NCBI RefSeq assembly: GCF_000154285.1
Contig: NZ_DS483473.1
Coordinates: 62,001-126,000, forward strand
From: Amedibacillus dolichus DSM 3991
Lineage (GTDB): Bacteria; Bacillota_I; Bacilli_A; Erysipelotrichales; Erysipelotrichaceae
Direction: 5' to 3'
DNA: 64,000 nt
Made by a program: the position numbers and the translations under genes. Below are positions 8,242-18,074 of this stretch, piece after piece; positions within the stretch are counted from its first letter, which is position 1, and each line of letters opens with the position of its first letter. The notes below the pieces were generated by a model. That model saw only the letters and a list, made by a program, of their open reading frames with translations, searched no databases and was not told the origin of the DNA.

Positions 8242-9397
8242 AGGACGCTAATTTCTGATGGATTTCTTCAAACATTCCTTCTTTATAAATACCTCCGCCT
8301 TGCGCCATCGCACGGTTGCCGCCGCCTTTTAAATGATACTGCTCAGCGAATTGTGCAAAGACTTCTTTCGCATCAAAGCTTGCTGTATCACCAGAAGCAA
8401 CTACAATATGCACATTATCATAAATTTTAGCTGCAAATACTACATTCTTATGGTAATTTTTCACAACATACTGTGCCATCATACTTAAAGAACGTGCATC
8501 AATATCATCAAAACAATGAACAACTACATCACTATGATCCTTGATCAACTCTTTTGCTAGCATTTCATAATACTTTTGTTTCCACACCAGCACATTGCGA
8601 TTCAGCTGACGATTTTCGTTGATCACACGATGCACTCCGGTAACTGCATATAAATGCGGAACTGCCAAGGTTTGACTGACCTCATCTAATACCTTATAAC
8701 GCTTACTTGTGCAATCCAACAGCTGATCTCCTACGATATAACGAATCTTGTAGCCTTTTGTTGTCTTTTCAAAACCACTGATATAGAGCATCTGTAAGTA
8801 GCGCAAGCTCGGCACATGCATACAGCCGCAAAGATTATAGTCTAAGGTTCCAATTCGTACCACACGTAAATCATCGCGATTCACATCTTTTCCGGATACA
8901 TGTTTCTTAGCCTCCGAAGGAGTCGGGTATTGTATCGTAACTGCTAAATCATCGCGAATCAAGCCATTGCATAGCACCTGAAGCTCAAATGCCATTTTCT
9001 CATTAAAATCTTTTAAATCAAATTCCACATCGTTTTCTTCATCACCGACATGATGTGCCAAGGTTTTTACTTTATATACATTTTGCATTAAAGCGCTGAT
9101 CAAATGTTGAGCGGTGTGAATCTGACACTTGCGAAAACGCTCATGCAGATTGACGCTCATCGTTACCGTACCTTCTAGCTTTTCATCAAGCAAATGCCAC
9201 ATATAACCATCTTCTAACTTTAAATCCTGCACCAAGTGGTCATTGATCATACCGATATCACTTGCCATGCCGCCGCCTTCTTTATAAAAAATGGTATCCT
9301 TGCACGCATGCCAATACATTCCGTTTTCCTCTACTACCTTTACCACACTTGTATTCCACTGGGTTGTAAAGCAATTATCATATAGCTTGTTGATCAT
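8240..9397 (-). CDS. Free-standing alanyl-tRNA editing protein (AlaX-L type) with DHHA1 domain
   Basis: It hydrolyses mischarged Ser- or Gly-tRNA(Ala), the same reaction as the editing half of AlaRS. The N-terminal part (about 1-90) is the AlaRS-like beta-barrel with FYKEGGGMASDIG. The editing domain shows the zinc site HTAQH at about residues 94-98 and CGCMHVPS (Cys and His) near 190. The C-terminus (about 230-385) is a DHHA1 domain ending in the Gly-rich LKGGGNRAMAQGGG, typical of the AlaRS C-terminal region. At 385 residues it fits the long AlaX class. Start ATG 9397 follows AAGGAGGGATTGTT. Single-gene unit. Confidence 0.9.
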   Translation of the reverse strand: MINKLYDNCFTTQWNTSVVKVVEENGMYWHACKDTIFYKEGGGMASDIGMINDHLVQDLKLEDGYMWHLLDEKLEGTVTMSVNLHERFRKCQIHTAQHLISALMQNVYKVKTLAHHVGDEENDVEFDLKDFNEKMAFELQVLCNGLIRDDLAVTIQYPTPSEAKKHVSGKDVNRDDLRVVRIGTLDYNLCGCMHVPSLRYLQMLYISGFEKTTKGYKIRYIVGDQLLDCTSKRYKVLDEVSQTLAVPHLYAVTGVHRVINENRQLNRNVLVWKQKYYEMLAKELIKDHSDVVVHCFDDIDARSLSMMAQYVVKNYHKNVVFAAKIYDNVHIVVASGDTASFDAKEVFAQFAEQYHLKGGGNRAMAQGGGIYKEGMFEEIHQKLAS

Positions 9398-9536
9398 AAC
9401 AATCCCTCCTTCTACACATTATTATTTATTCATTGTATCATAACTTTCTCAATTTTATTCATGAAACTGTTTTCATAAGTATAGTCCTAGTACCTTCCTT
9501 ATGATATAATATTAACACGAAGCAAGGAGTGTTGAT

Positions 9537-10412
9537 ATGAACAGAGTCGCAAATCATTGGAAGGATTATGAATGCATAGATGCAGGAAACGGAGAGAAAT
9601 TGGAGCGTTGGGGAAATATTATTTTACGTCGTCCGGATCCGGCTGTTATTTGGCCCAGTGAAACAGATGCCGATTGGCAACATGCGCATGCCCACTATCA
9701 TCGTTCCAAAAGCGGTGGTGGACATTGGGAATATAAAAAGCAATTCAAGGACAGTTGGACCATTACTTATAAAAACCTACGCTTTAAGGTTTCTCCTACC
9801 GGCTTTAAGCATACCGGTCTTTTCCCCGAACAAGCAGCAAATTGGGATTTCATGATGGATAGGATTGCCAACGAGCAGCGTGAAATTCGGGTACTGAATC
9901 TATTTGCGTACAGTGGTGGAGCAACGATGGCATGTGCTGCTGCCGGTGCAGGCGAGGTTGTTCATGTCGATGCCAGCAAGGGTATGGTTGCTTGGGCAAA
10001 GGAAAATATGATACTTTCTCATTTAGAAGATCGCAAGATTCGTTTTATTGTTGACGACGTATTGAAGTTTGTGGCAAGAGAAAAACGGCGTGGCAGGACC
10101 TATCATGCCATTATCATGGATCCTCCAAGCTATGGCCGCGGCCCAAATGGTGAAGTGTGGAAAATCGAAGAACAGCTTTATCCGCTGATTCAAGCATGTA
10201 TGGAGATCTTAGATGATGACCCTTTATTTTTCTTAGTAAATTCATATACGACCGGCTTTCCTCCTACTGCATTGGAAAACCTCTTACACGCAACGATTGG
10301 TAAAAAATACGTAAATGGCGTTATAGATGCCGGTGAAATCGGATTACCGATTACTAAAAGCAAAACAGTTTTACCATGTGGAATTTATGGCAGATGGGTA
10401 AAGGAAGAATAA
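9537..10412 (+). CDS. Class I SAM-dependent methyltransferase, RlmI/RlmK-like (COG1092 group)
   Basis: Probable rRNA methyltransferase. ATG 9537 follows AAGGAGTGTTGAT and a TATAAT box about 40 bases upstream. An N-terminal domain of about 110 residues (HYHRSKSGGGHWEYKK, GFKHTGLFPEQAANWDFM) is followed by the Rossmann core: NLFAYSGGATMACAAAG (SAM motif I), VVHVDASKGMVAWAKEN (motif II) and AIIMDPPSYGRG (DPP catalytic motif). This is the arrangement of PF10672 enzymes. It lacks the PUA domain of RlmI, so the exact base target is unknown. It is convergent with the patatin gene and shares the hairpin between them. Confidence 0.88.
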   Translation: MNRVANHWKDYECIDAGNGEKLERWGNIILRRPDPAVIWPSETDADWQHAHAHYHRSKSGGGHWEYKKQFKDSWTITYKNLRFKVSPTGFKHTGLFPEQAANWDFMMDRIANEQREIRVLNLFAYSGGATMACAAAGAGEVVHVDASKGMVAWAKENMILSHLEDRKIRFIVDDVLKFVAREKRRGRTYHAIIMDPPSYGRGPNGEVWKIEEQLYPLIQACMEILDDDPLFFLVNSYTTGFPPTALENLLHATIGKKYVNGVIDAGEIGLPITKSKTVLPCGIYGRWVKEE

Positions 10413-10450
10413 AAAAATTAGGACTGTATAGCATCTAAGCTTTACAGTCC
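10411..10450 (-). terminator. Terminator of the patatin gene
   Basis: GGACTGTA / TACAGTCC stem; read on the minus strand it is followed by TAATTTTTTT. It may also stop plus-strand transcripts of the methyltransferase. Confidence 0.8.
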
Positions 10451-10456
10451 CATTTT

Positions 10457-11314
10457 CTATTCTTCCATAAATTTACGTATTTCTTCAATACGTGCTTTGG
10501 TATCATCATAACCAAGCTGCATCCAACGCGATAACAAATCCTTATCATGCGTATAGCGAGTAACATTGTAATCGGCACTTGGTCGAAGCACCAACGCTTT
10601 CCCTTCTTCCTCCAGCTTTTTTACAATTCCCCATTGGCGATTATAATTCTCATGGCGAATACGCAGATTTTCCTTTACCTTCTTTTTCCCGGGGTAAAAC
10701 AAAGAAGATAATCTCAACTGCCAAGATGGTGCCGGTTTGCGTACATAATTTTCTTCCTTAGTAGAAATAAATATATGCTTATCCATTCCTTTACGAATAC
10801 TTTGTTCAATCGGAATCATATCCACCAATCCGGCGTCCATATATGTATGTCCGTTCCATTTATACGGACGTGTTAATAGGAATAGTGCACAGCTTGCCTG
10901 TACCAAAATTTGTTCCTGCGGATCTAAATATTCTTTACCATAATACTCGACCTCATCATTATCCATATTATATAAACCGATATCCAATTCCGTTTCATTT
11001 TCCATAAAGGTTTGATAATCTAAAGGAGCCAGTTCTTCAATAAACTTACAAACATATTGGATACCAAATACTCCTCTTTCCTTCAACAGCGGATATAAAC
11101 CGATCGCCTTAGGATTACTAGCGGCATCAACACCGGCTACCTTCAAGCGTTCTCTTTGTTTGGATACAAATGCAACCAACACTTCCGCCCCTGCACTGAT
11201 TCCAACTGTATATGGAAAATTGATATTTTCATCAAGAAAGCACTGCAAGACACCACATGTATAAGCAGCCTTTGTGCCGCCTCCTTCACAAATCAATCCA
11301 ATCTTTTTTTTCAT
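10457..11314 (-). CDS. Patatin-like phospholipase
   Basis: Serine acyl hydrolase acting on lipids (RssA/YjjU-type patatin fold). ATG 11314 (MKKKIGLICEGGGTKAAY) is preferred: GAGGTG lies just upstream, and the Gly-rich oxyanion loop EGGGTKAAYTCGVL begins near residue 8, where patatins place it. The nucleophile elbow GISAG (Ser at about residue 39) and the DAGLVD motif (catalytic Asp of the DG/DA dyad, near residue 160) are both present. At 285 residues it is a normal length. It lies downstream of cardiolipin synthase on the same strand, which suggests a membrane-lipid turnover unit. Confidence 0.9.
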   Translation of the reverse strand: MKKKIGLICEGGGTKAAYTCGVLQCFLDENINFPYTVGISAGAEVLVAFVSKQRERLKVAGVDAASNPKAIGLYPLLKERGVFGIQYVCKFIEELAPLDYQTFMENETELDIGLYNMDNDEVEYYGKEYLDPQEQILVQASCALFLLTRPYKWNGHTYMDAGLVDMIPIEQSIRKGMDKHIFISTKEENYVRKPAPSWQLRLSSLFYPGKKKVKENLRIRHENYNRQWGIVKKLEEEGKALVLRPSADYNVTRYTHDKDLLSRWMQLGYDDTKARIEEIRKFMEE

Positions 11315-11392
11315 ACTTTTACACCTCAACGTCTTATTATACTCTTTCCGCATGCCTGCGTAAAGAGTTCTTTTATTTACAAAACACGCTTC

Positions 11393-12931
11393 CTAAAGCA
11401 TTGGCGAGAACAGATAAAGAATTGCTCTTAATATACGCACAAAAATCGAAACCTCTGTACATTCCTCTAAGGTTACCTGATGACTTTTTTCTAAGGTTGC
11501 CAAAAAGTCCTTTTTCACGTCCATAACTACACTGGAGCGATAAAACCATATCCCACACTCATAATGTAAATAATAAGAGCGATAATCCATATTGACTGTT
11601 CCTACAACTGCCATCTTATCATCGGCAACAAAGCTTTTCGCATGCACAAACCCCGGTGTATATTCGTAAATCTTTACACCTCCGGCAATCAAATCACGAT
11701 AATTCGCACGTGTTACCTCAAAAACATACCATTTATCCGGAATATGCGGTGTTAAGATACGCACATCGACTCCGTTTTTTGCAGCTAATAAAAGTGCTGT
11801 TTTCATCTCTTGATCGATCACAAGATACGGTGTTGTCATATAGACATACTTATTCGCTCCGTTGATCATATTCAAATGTGTATTTTCCCCAACATTTTCC
11901 TCATCGGTTGGCGAATCACTGAACGGCTGTACATACCCATCTTGTTGAATATCGCAAAGCTCCTCTTCACTCGCCTTATAATCATACACATTATCCCTTA
12001 CTTCTTCATCATAATTCCAAAACTGCAAAAACATCAAAGTAAAATTCCAAACCGCTTCTCCCTTGATCATAACACTAGTGTCTTTCCAATGACCAAAGCG
12101 TTCCTTCTCATTGATGTATTCATCTGCTAGGTTGATTCCACCGGTCATTGCCACCTTCCCATCAATGACCAAAATTTTACGGTGATCGCGGTTGTTCATT
12201 TGAATCGCCAAACGCGGTTTCACCGGATTGAATACCTTAGCTTTGATTCCAAGCTTACGCAGAATTAAATAATAATCGTTTGGAAGGTAGGTAATACAAC
12301 CGAAATCATCGTACATAACACGCACTTCAACGCCCTGCTTTACCTTTTCAATCAAGATTTCCAAGATGGTATTCCACATAACTCCCGGTGCAATAATAAA
12401 ATACTCCAAGAAAATAAAGCGTTCGGCTTTTTTTAATTCTTCAATCATGGCTTCGAATTTCTTTTCACCAATCGGAAAGTAGGTTGTTTCCGTATGTTGA
12501 TAAATCGGATAAAAGGCATTCTTCCACAAGTATCTTGCTTGCTTATGTGCAACGCTGTCCTCTTGTTCCAAAAGCTCCATAATTTCCATATTTTGTCCTG
12601 CTTCGTCATGATACAAGCCATAGCTTTCCAAATCACGCTTACGCAATGCTTTCGGTACCTTTTGACCGCCAAACAACAAATAGATCAGCCCACCGAATAC
12701 CGGTACTGCTAAGATGAATAAAATCCATATAATTTTGAAACTGGGATTATCGTTTTTATTGATGATATAGATACTCATTGCAACGCTTAAGATAACCAAA
12801 ATAAAATAAATCGGTACAAAATATTCACTTAATACGAGAATCAATCCCAAAAATATGAAAAGCTGAAGAAGAATCAAGCCACTAATAATAACGATTTTTT
12901 TTGATAACAGATTAAATAGCTTACGCAGCAT
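11393..12931 (-). CDS. cls: Cardiolipin synthase
   Basis: Condenses two phosphatidylglycerols into cardiolipin plus glycerol at the cytoplasmic membrane. Two N-terminal membrane segments (about residues 12-32 and 36-55, plus a hydrophobic stretch near 70-88) are followed by two phospholipase D catalytic repeats: HRKILVIDGKVAMTGG at about residue 250 and HAKSFVADDKMAVVGT near 425, each with the HxKxxxxD signature. At 512 residues it has the usual length of Firmicutes Cls. ATG 12931 follows AGGAGGAGATTCC. It precedes the patatin lipase gene. Confidence 0.95.
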   Translation of the reverse strand: MLRKLFNLLSKKIVIISGLILLQLFIFLGLILVLSEYFVPIYFILVILSVAMSIYIINKNDNPSFKIIWILFILAVPVFGGLIYLLFGGQKVPKALRKRDLESYGLYHDEAGQNMEIMELLEQEDSVAHKQARYLWKNAFYPIYQHTETTYFPIGEKKFEAMIEELKKAERFIFLEYFIIAPGVMWNTILEILIEKVKQGVEVRVMYDDFGCITYLPNDYYLILRKLGIKAKVFNPVKPRLAIQMNNRDHRKILVIDGKVAMTGGINLADEYINEKERFGHWKDTSVMIKGEAVWNFTLMFLQFWNYDEEVRDNVYDYKASEEELCDIQQDGYVQPFSDSPTDEENVGENTHLNMINGANKYVYMTTPYLVIDQEMKTALLLAAKNGVDVRILTPHIPDKWYVFEVTRANYRDLIAGGVKIYEYTPGFVHAKSFVADDKMAVVGTVNMDYRSYYLHYECGIWFYRSSVVMDVKKDFLATLEKSHQVTLEECTEVSIFVRILRAILYLFSPML

Positions 12932-12962
12932 GGAATCTCCTCCTTCCTATTTCAGATTAACG

Positions 12963-13907
12963 TTAGTGTTTCAAATAGCCTAAAAGCATTTCCTTCACAC
13001 GATCAAGTAAGCCCTCATCAAGCTCCGTGTCTTTACCAGTATGCGTTCCAAGCACGCACAGATCTTCGCCCTCCAACTCACCGCAGGCAACCATGACCGC
13101 TTTTTTGAAATATGCCATCATGTGCTGAGAACGCATTGTTTCATTCAGTTTGACACATTCAATGGTTGTCTTACTTGGATCATGCTTGGCAAGTTCTGCC
13201 GCCAGCTTACGATTTTGTGGATTAAAGCCAATTTGCATACAGCTTCCCTTACCGATACAATCAAGTACGATCAGCTCCGGCTGTTTATGCTGTTCGTGGA
13301 AATAATTTGCACTTGCTTCTGCACCTAAAAAATACTGTTTATTTTTATCCGTAAATAAGAAGCCGGTTTTGGCACGCTCCTCCTTGGATAAAGAATGTGC
13401 AACCTCCACAGCACAAGCAATTGCCGCAGAGTTACGGTTATAATTTTTACGATTTGAGAATCCATGCAGTAAATTATAAATCAATAAAATCGCAATCAGG
13501 AACATGGAGCTGCTTACCAATAAGCCTGCCATTGCATCGCTAATCTTCGGCTGTACTAAATATACCCCAACAAATAAAACAACAAACAGCACAATCGCAG
13601 GAACATATAGTGGAACCATAGATTTGCTAATTGTTTTCGATCCGTTTAACGGATAATATCGCACCGTTGGCCAAAAGCGTTTCTCCGGTGTATCGTATGG
13701 CACAACAATAACCTGCTTCATCTGCTTTACATTTCCATACAATACATTATTAGCACGAGAAAACAAACGCTTTCCCTGAATATCTGTCGACTCATAGCCA
13801 CACTCTGCCATTTCTTTATGCAAAACCTCTAAAAACTTATTTTTCTGCCTTCTTGTATAGCGACAGCCATACTCCTTTGTATATCGTTCTAATCTTTGCT
13901 TATCCAT
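12963..13907 (-). CDS. Two-TM membrane protein with degenerate M28-peptidase-like domain
   Basis: 314 residues from ATG 13907. GGAGGCG overlaps the weaker in-frame TTG upstream, so that TTG is not used. Two central hydrophobic segments (about residues 98-117 and 125-146) follow a soluble N-terminus. After them, NRNSAAIACAVEVAHSL, GFLFTDKNKQYFLGAEAS, PELIVLDCIGKGS and a C-terminal DTELDEGLLDRVKEMLLGYL follow the order of M28 aminopeptidase motifs. The metal-binding His/Asp/Glu residues are replaced (NRNSAA where DNASG would be, NKQ where EE would be). I infer a non-catalytic peptidase fold. It is just upstream of cls with a 31-base gap, so co-transcription is likely. Confidence 0.6.
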   Translation of the reverse strand: MDKQRLERYTKEYGCRYTRRQKNKFLEVLHKEMAECGYESTDIQGKRLFSRANNVLYGNVKQMKQVIVVPYDTPEKRFWPTVRYYPLNGSKTISKSMVPLYVPAIVLFVVLFVGVYLVQPKISDAMAGLLVSSSMFLIAILLIYNLLHGFSNRKNYNRNSAAIACAVEVAHSLSKEERAKTGFLFTDKNKQYFLGAEASANYFHEQHKQPELIVLDCIGKGSCMQIGFNPQNRKLAAELAKHDPSKTTIECVKLNETMRSQHMMAYFKKAVMVACGELEGEDLCVLGTHTGKDTELDEGLLDRVKEMLLGYLKH

Positions 13908-14346
13908 TTGATTCGCCTCCAAACAATATGTTTATTATACCTTAAAATAACGCTACATAAAAGCACTAACAAGACTTGTTTATCAAGATGTTTTTATTCT
14001 TCTGCTAAAAACATTTATTTCCTAGGAAATTCCTAATCTGTTACCAGTTTTCTACTATGAAAAAATATATCATCAAAAAAATGTTCATAGAAAAAAACAA
14101 ACATAAATGCACCTGCAAGTTTCTAAGAAATCCGGCAAACCTCTATCCATTAAAAAATCCATATCCCCATGCTTACTCATAAAAATCTTTATTTACACTT
14201 ATCACTTAATAGATAAAAGCCTATCATCAACAGGACAATAGGCTCTCTTTACTGCTTGTTAAATAAGAAACGTTGAAACCATAAGATAGAAATCTTTGTC
14301 CTTCAACATATCTTTATCTTAAACAGCTTTCTATTTTATAAAAATT
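13908..14346. other. Non-coding stretch of about 440 bases
   Basis: No open frame or RNA gene that I can support. The right part holds two inverted repeats downstream of the ABC exporter operon: GTTGAA/TTCAAC near 14272-14307 and the AGCCTAT/ATAGGCT hairpin at 14218-14244. The left part must carry the promoter of the M28-like gene. Confidence 0.5.
14215..14244 (-). terminator. Probable terminator of the ABC exporter operon
   Basis: AGCCTAT / ATAGGCT stem with a 13-base loop. On the minus strand it is followed by TTTTA, so the tail is short. Confidence 0.5.
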
Positions 14347-16131
14347 CTATTCACTTGCATTCGCAAACTGTGAATTGTATAGCTTTTCGTATGCTCCCTT
14401 GCGCTCCATCAGCTCATCATGTGTACCCTGTTCCACAATATCACCGTTTTGAATAACAAGAATCAAATCCGCACTGCGAATTGTCGATAAACGATGGGCA
14501 ATAACGAAGCTGGTACGGTTTTTCATGACATTCTTCATTGCTTCTTGAAGCATTTTTTCCAAGCGTGTATCAACACTAGAGGTTGCTTCATCTAAAATCA
14601 GAATTTCCGGATTTTTCAAGATTGCACGTGCAATCGTTAAAAGCTGTTTTTCTCCTTGTGAAATATTATTGGCTTCCTCATTGATATAGGAATCATAGCC
14701 ATTTGGCATCGTTTTGATAAAATGATGCACATTTGCCATACGTGCTGCTTCAATAACCTCATCTTTACGGGCATCTAAGCGACCATAGCGAATATTATCA
14801 TAAATCGTTCCCGAAAACAGCCAAGTATCCTGAAGCACCATACCAAACAAGTCGCGCAAATCTCCACGCTTCATATCTCGAATATCTACGCCATCAATCG
14901 TTATTCTTCCTTTATTTACATCATAGAAGCGTAAAAGCAGATTGATAAGGGTTGTTTTCCCTGCTCCGGTCGGACCGACGATTGCGACCATCTGTCCACG
15001 CTTTACATCTATGTTGAAATCATGGATAAAGTTTTCTTCTCCATATCCAAAAGCAACATGCTCAAAGCGTACACCTTCTTCTACATTTTCCACCTTTAGC
15101 GGTAAGCTCTTTTCCGCAGGCTCTTCCTCTTCATCAAGAACCTCCATGATTCGTGTCATTGCCGCTGCAGCTGCCTGAATCTGTGAGGATAATGCCGAAA
15201 TTTGAGAAAGTGGATCATTGACCTGCCAAACATAACGAATAAATGCCTGTAAATCACCGATTTGTAACCCCCCCTGCAATACCTTTAAGGTTCCGTAAAT
15301 TGCCAACACACAAATAGTTAGATAAGTTACCAAAGCATTTAAAGGACCGATGATGGAAGAAATAAACTGTGCTTTAAAGCCATTTTCTCGTAGTGTATCA
15401 TTAAGCTCTTTAAATTTTTCAATGCTTTCCTGCTGTTTGTTATACAATAGAATTTCATGATATCCGCCATACATTTCGGTAATTGCGCCATTAAGATTAC
15501 CAAGTGTCTCCTGCTGTGCTTTAAATCGTTTCTGTGAATAGCGAACGATCGTTTGAGTTACCAACAAAGACAACGGTATGATCATAAAGGCAATACAAGC
15601 CATAACCGCATGAATACCAAACATCATAACAATCGCAAAAAGCAGAGTCAATACTCCGGTTACCACATTGATAAAGCTTTGCTGCATCGCAATGGATACC
15701 GTATCAATATCATTGGTAATTCGACTTAAAATATCACCGACATGATGGGAATCAAAATAGCGCACCGGCAAACGACGTATTTTTCTTAACACCGCATTAC
15801 GCAAATCACGCATTGCATGCTGAATGGCATTGGTAAGCCATATTGTCGCAAACATTTGCGAAATCGTTTTGATAAGATAGATGCCTAGCAAAATAACAAT
15901 CAAGCGCAGGATATTTTCAAAATTAATAACAATGTTACCCTCTGGACTATTTACAACATCATTAGCGATTGAGGTTGTAATCCTGCCCTCGAAGGTAGGT
16001 GCCATCGTCATCGTAAAGACTGCCACAACCCCCATGAGAATAGCACCGATAAAGCCCCATTTATAAGGTGCTAAGAAAGACACGAAGCCTTGAATGCTGC
16101 GCTTCACATTGATTTTCTTATTCTTATTCAT
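14347..16131 (-). CDS. ABC exporter, fused permease-ATPase (catalytic-site half)
   Basis: Half of a heterodimeric multidrug or peptide-type exporter. Six membrane segments in about residues 20-320 are followed by the ATPase domain with Walker A GPTGAGKTTL (about 385), Q-loop GMVLQDTWLFSGT, signature ISQGEKQLL, Walker B EILILDEATSSVD (catalytic Glu present) and H-loop IAHRLST. The signature is non-canonical (ISQGE, not LSGGQ). Its start codon overlaps the end of the partner gene by 8 bases (ATGAATAA), giving tight translational coupling. No substrate can be assigned. Confidence 0.92.
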   Translation of the reverse strand: MNKNKKINVKRSIQGFVSFLAPYKWGFIGAILMGVVAVFTMTMAPTFEGRITTSIANDVVNSPEGNIVINFENILRLIVILLGIYLIKTISQMFATIWLTNAIQHAMRDLRNAVLRKIRRLPVRYFDSHHVGDILSRITNDIDTVSIAMQQSFINVVTGVLTLLFAIVMMFGIHAVMACIAFMIIPLSLLVTQTIVRYSQKRFKAQQETLGNLNGAITEMYGGYHEILLYNKQQESIEKFKELNDTLRENGFKAQFISSIIGPLNALVTYLTICVLAIYGTLKVLQGGLQIGDLQAFIRYVWQVNDPLSQISALSSQIQAAAAAMTRIMEVLDEEEEPAEKSLPLKVENVEEGVRFEHVAFGYGEENFIHDFNIDVKRGQMVAIVGPTGAGKTTLINLLLRFYDVNKGRITIDGVDIRDMKRGDLRDLFGMVLQDTWLFSGTIYDNIRYGRLDARKDEVIEAARMANVHHFIKTMPNGYDSYINEEANNISQGEKQLLTIARAILKNPEILILDEATSSVDTRLEKMLQEAMKNVMKNRTSFVIAHRLSTIRSADLILVIQNGDIVEQGTHDELMERKGAYEKLYNSQFANASE

Positions 16132-17857
16132 TGGCTAATTCCTCCTCACGAAACTGTGAAAGAGCGATTTCACGATAAATTTGACAATTCTTTAACAGCT
16201 CCTTATGTGTCCCATGCCCGATCATCTTGCCTTCATTCAGCACGATAATCTGATCTGCGTCCATGATACTTGCGATACGCTGTGCAACTACCATTACAAT
16301 ACTGTCCTTCGTTACACGCTTAAGTGCCTTACGCAAATTCGCATCGGTCTTAAAGTCAAGCGCCGAGAAGGAATCATCGAAAATATAAATTTCTGCCTTA
16401 CGTACCAACGCACGTGCAATGGATAAACGCTGCTTTTGTCCTCCGGATACATTGGTAGCTCCTTCAGTAATTTCTTCCTTAAATTGCTGCTCCTTATCCA
16501 TAATAAAATCATAGCCCTGTGCAATCTTAGCCGCTTCCACAATTTCTTCTTCACTGGCATGCTCTTTCCCAAAGCGAATATTATCCTCAATCGTTCCGCT
16601 AAACAATACCGCCTTTTGCGGAATAATTCCAAGCTTACTGCGCAGTGCCTGCAAATCATAGTCGCGTAAATCCACACCATCAATATAAATATGCCCCTCG
16701 CTTACATCATAAAAGCGTGGAATCAAATTTACCAAGGTACTTTTTCCGGAACCGGTACTGCCGATAAAAGCAATCGTTTCGCCTTTTTTGGCACGGAAGC
16801 TGATATCCTTTAAAATTGCTTCCTCGCCATCAGGATATACAAAGGTTACATGATCAAATTCAAGCGTTCCTTCATGGTTTCCTTCTTTAACACCATTTTT
16901 AGGGTTTTCAACTAACGGCTTGGTATTTAGCACCTCTTCGATACGTTTTGCACTGACCTCTGCACGTGGATATTGCATAAATACGGTACAAAACAGCATT
17001 ACGGAAAACATCGCATGGAATAAATAGTCCATAAAAGCAACCAGTTGTCCTACCGGAAGACTTCCTTGTTCAATCAAAATTGCCGCTACCCAAAAAATTG
17101 CCAATACCGCAAGATTCATCAACAAAAAAAAGATCGGACTTGTTAAAGACATCAGCTTAAAGAGCTTCTTAGAATACCCGGTGAACTGCTCATTAGTAGC
17201 TTCAAAGCGGTCCTGTTCATGCGCATCGTTGTGGAAAGCACGAATGACGCGAATACCGCTAATGTTTTCCCGTGAAATACGATTTAAACTATCAAGCGAG
17301 TTTTGTTGATTGGTTGAAAGCGGCTTACTTTTCTTAGCTACATAAACAACCCCTAAAATAATGATTGGAATGGTTGCTAAAATAACCATGGAAAGCGGTA
17401 TGCTTGCTTTCGCAGTCATAAAAGCACTTGCCACAAACATTACCGGTGTCATCAAAGCAGTACGTAACAACACATTCACAAAAATCTGAATTTGATAGGC
17501 ATCATTTGCCGTACGAGTAATCATACTGGATACACCGAAGCGGTTAAACTCATAAGCCGTAAAGCTTTGCACCTTTTCAAAAATATCATTACGAATATCA
17601 CGTGTAATACAAGTGGAGATTTTTGCGCAGCAATACCCTAGTAAAATTGTTCCGCACACTCCGATGATGGATATCGTAATCATTACCGCTCCCATCTTGT
17701 AAATATAGCCGGCATCATTGTTCATTACTCCGTTATCGATCATCAATGCCACAATCGTCGGTATCCCAAGTTCGACAAGGGCAAAGCCGAAAACGGAAAT
17801 CACATTGATGATTCCAAGCTTCTTGTATTTTTTTAAATAATGCCAAATAAAACGCAT
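16124..17857 (-). CDS. ABC exporter, fused permease-ATPase (degenerate-site half)
   Basis: Partner of the downstream ABC protein. ATG 17857 follows AAAGGAGGGG. Six membrane segments are followed by Walker A GSTGSGKSTL, signature VSGGQKQRLS and Walker B IYIFDDSFSALD. Asp replaces the catalytic Glu, and the switch His is changed as well (VVAQRIAS, where the partner has VIAHRLST). In TM287/288 and BmrCD one subunit likewise carries a degenerate ATP site, so an asymmetric heterodimer is expected. 577 residues, normal for the family. First gene of the operon. Confidence 0.92.
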   Translation of the reverse strand: MRFIWHYLKKYKKLGIINVISVFGFALVELGIPTIVALMIDNGVMNNDAGYIYKMGAVMITISIIGVCGTILLGYCCAKISTCITRDIRNDIFEKVQSFTAYEFNRFGVSSMITRTANDAYQIQIFVNVLLRTALMTPVMFVASAFMTAKASIPLSMVILATIPIIILGVVYVAKKSKPLSTNQQNSLDSLNRISRENISGIRVIRAFHNDAHEQDRFEATNEQFTGYSKKLFKLMSLTSPIFFLLMNLAVLAIFWVAAILIEQGSLPVGQLVAFMDYLFHAMFSVMLFCTVFMQYPRAEVSAKRIEEVLNTKPLVENPKNGVKEGNHEGTLEFDHVTFVYPDGEEAILKDISFRAKKGETIAFIGSTGSGKSTLVNLIPRFYDVSEGHIYIDGVDLRDYDLQALRSKLGIIPQKAVLFSGTIEDNIRFGKEHASEEEIVEAAKIAQGYDFIMDKEQQFKEEITEGATNVSGGQKQRLSIARALVRKAEIYIFDDSFSALDFKTDANLRKALKRVTKDSIVMVVAQRIASIMDADQIIVLNEGKMIGHGTHKELLKNCQIYREIALSQFREEELANE

Positions 17858-18074
17858 AAATTCCCCTCCTTTTATCAATGTATAATGATAAACGAAATAA
17901 AAATTTTACGCAAGCATAGCTAAGAGAGAAATTACAATTCCTAATTATGATTTGTAATCGTAAGCTTTTAAAGCAATCCCAAAAAAGTATACTTTTACTG
18001 GCGAAAATATGGGGGAAGTATAATAGAATTATCCGATAGCATTATATAGGAACGATCATAAGGAGGAACACTTC

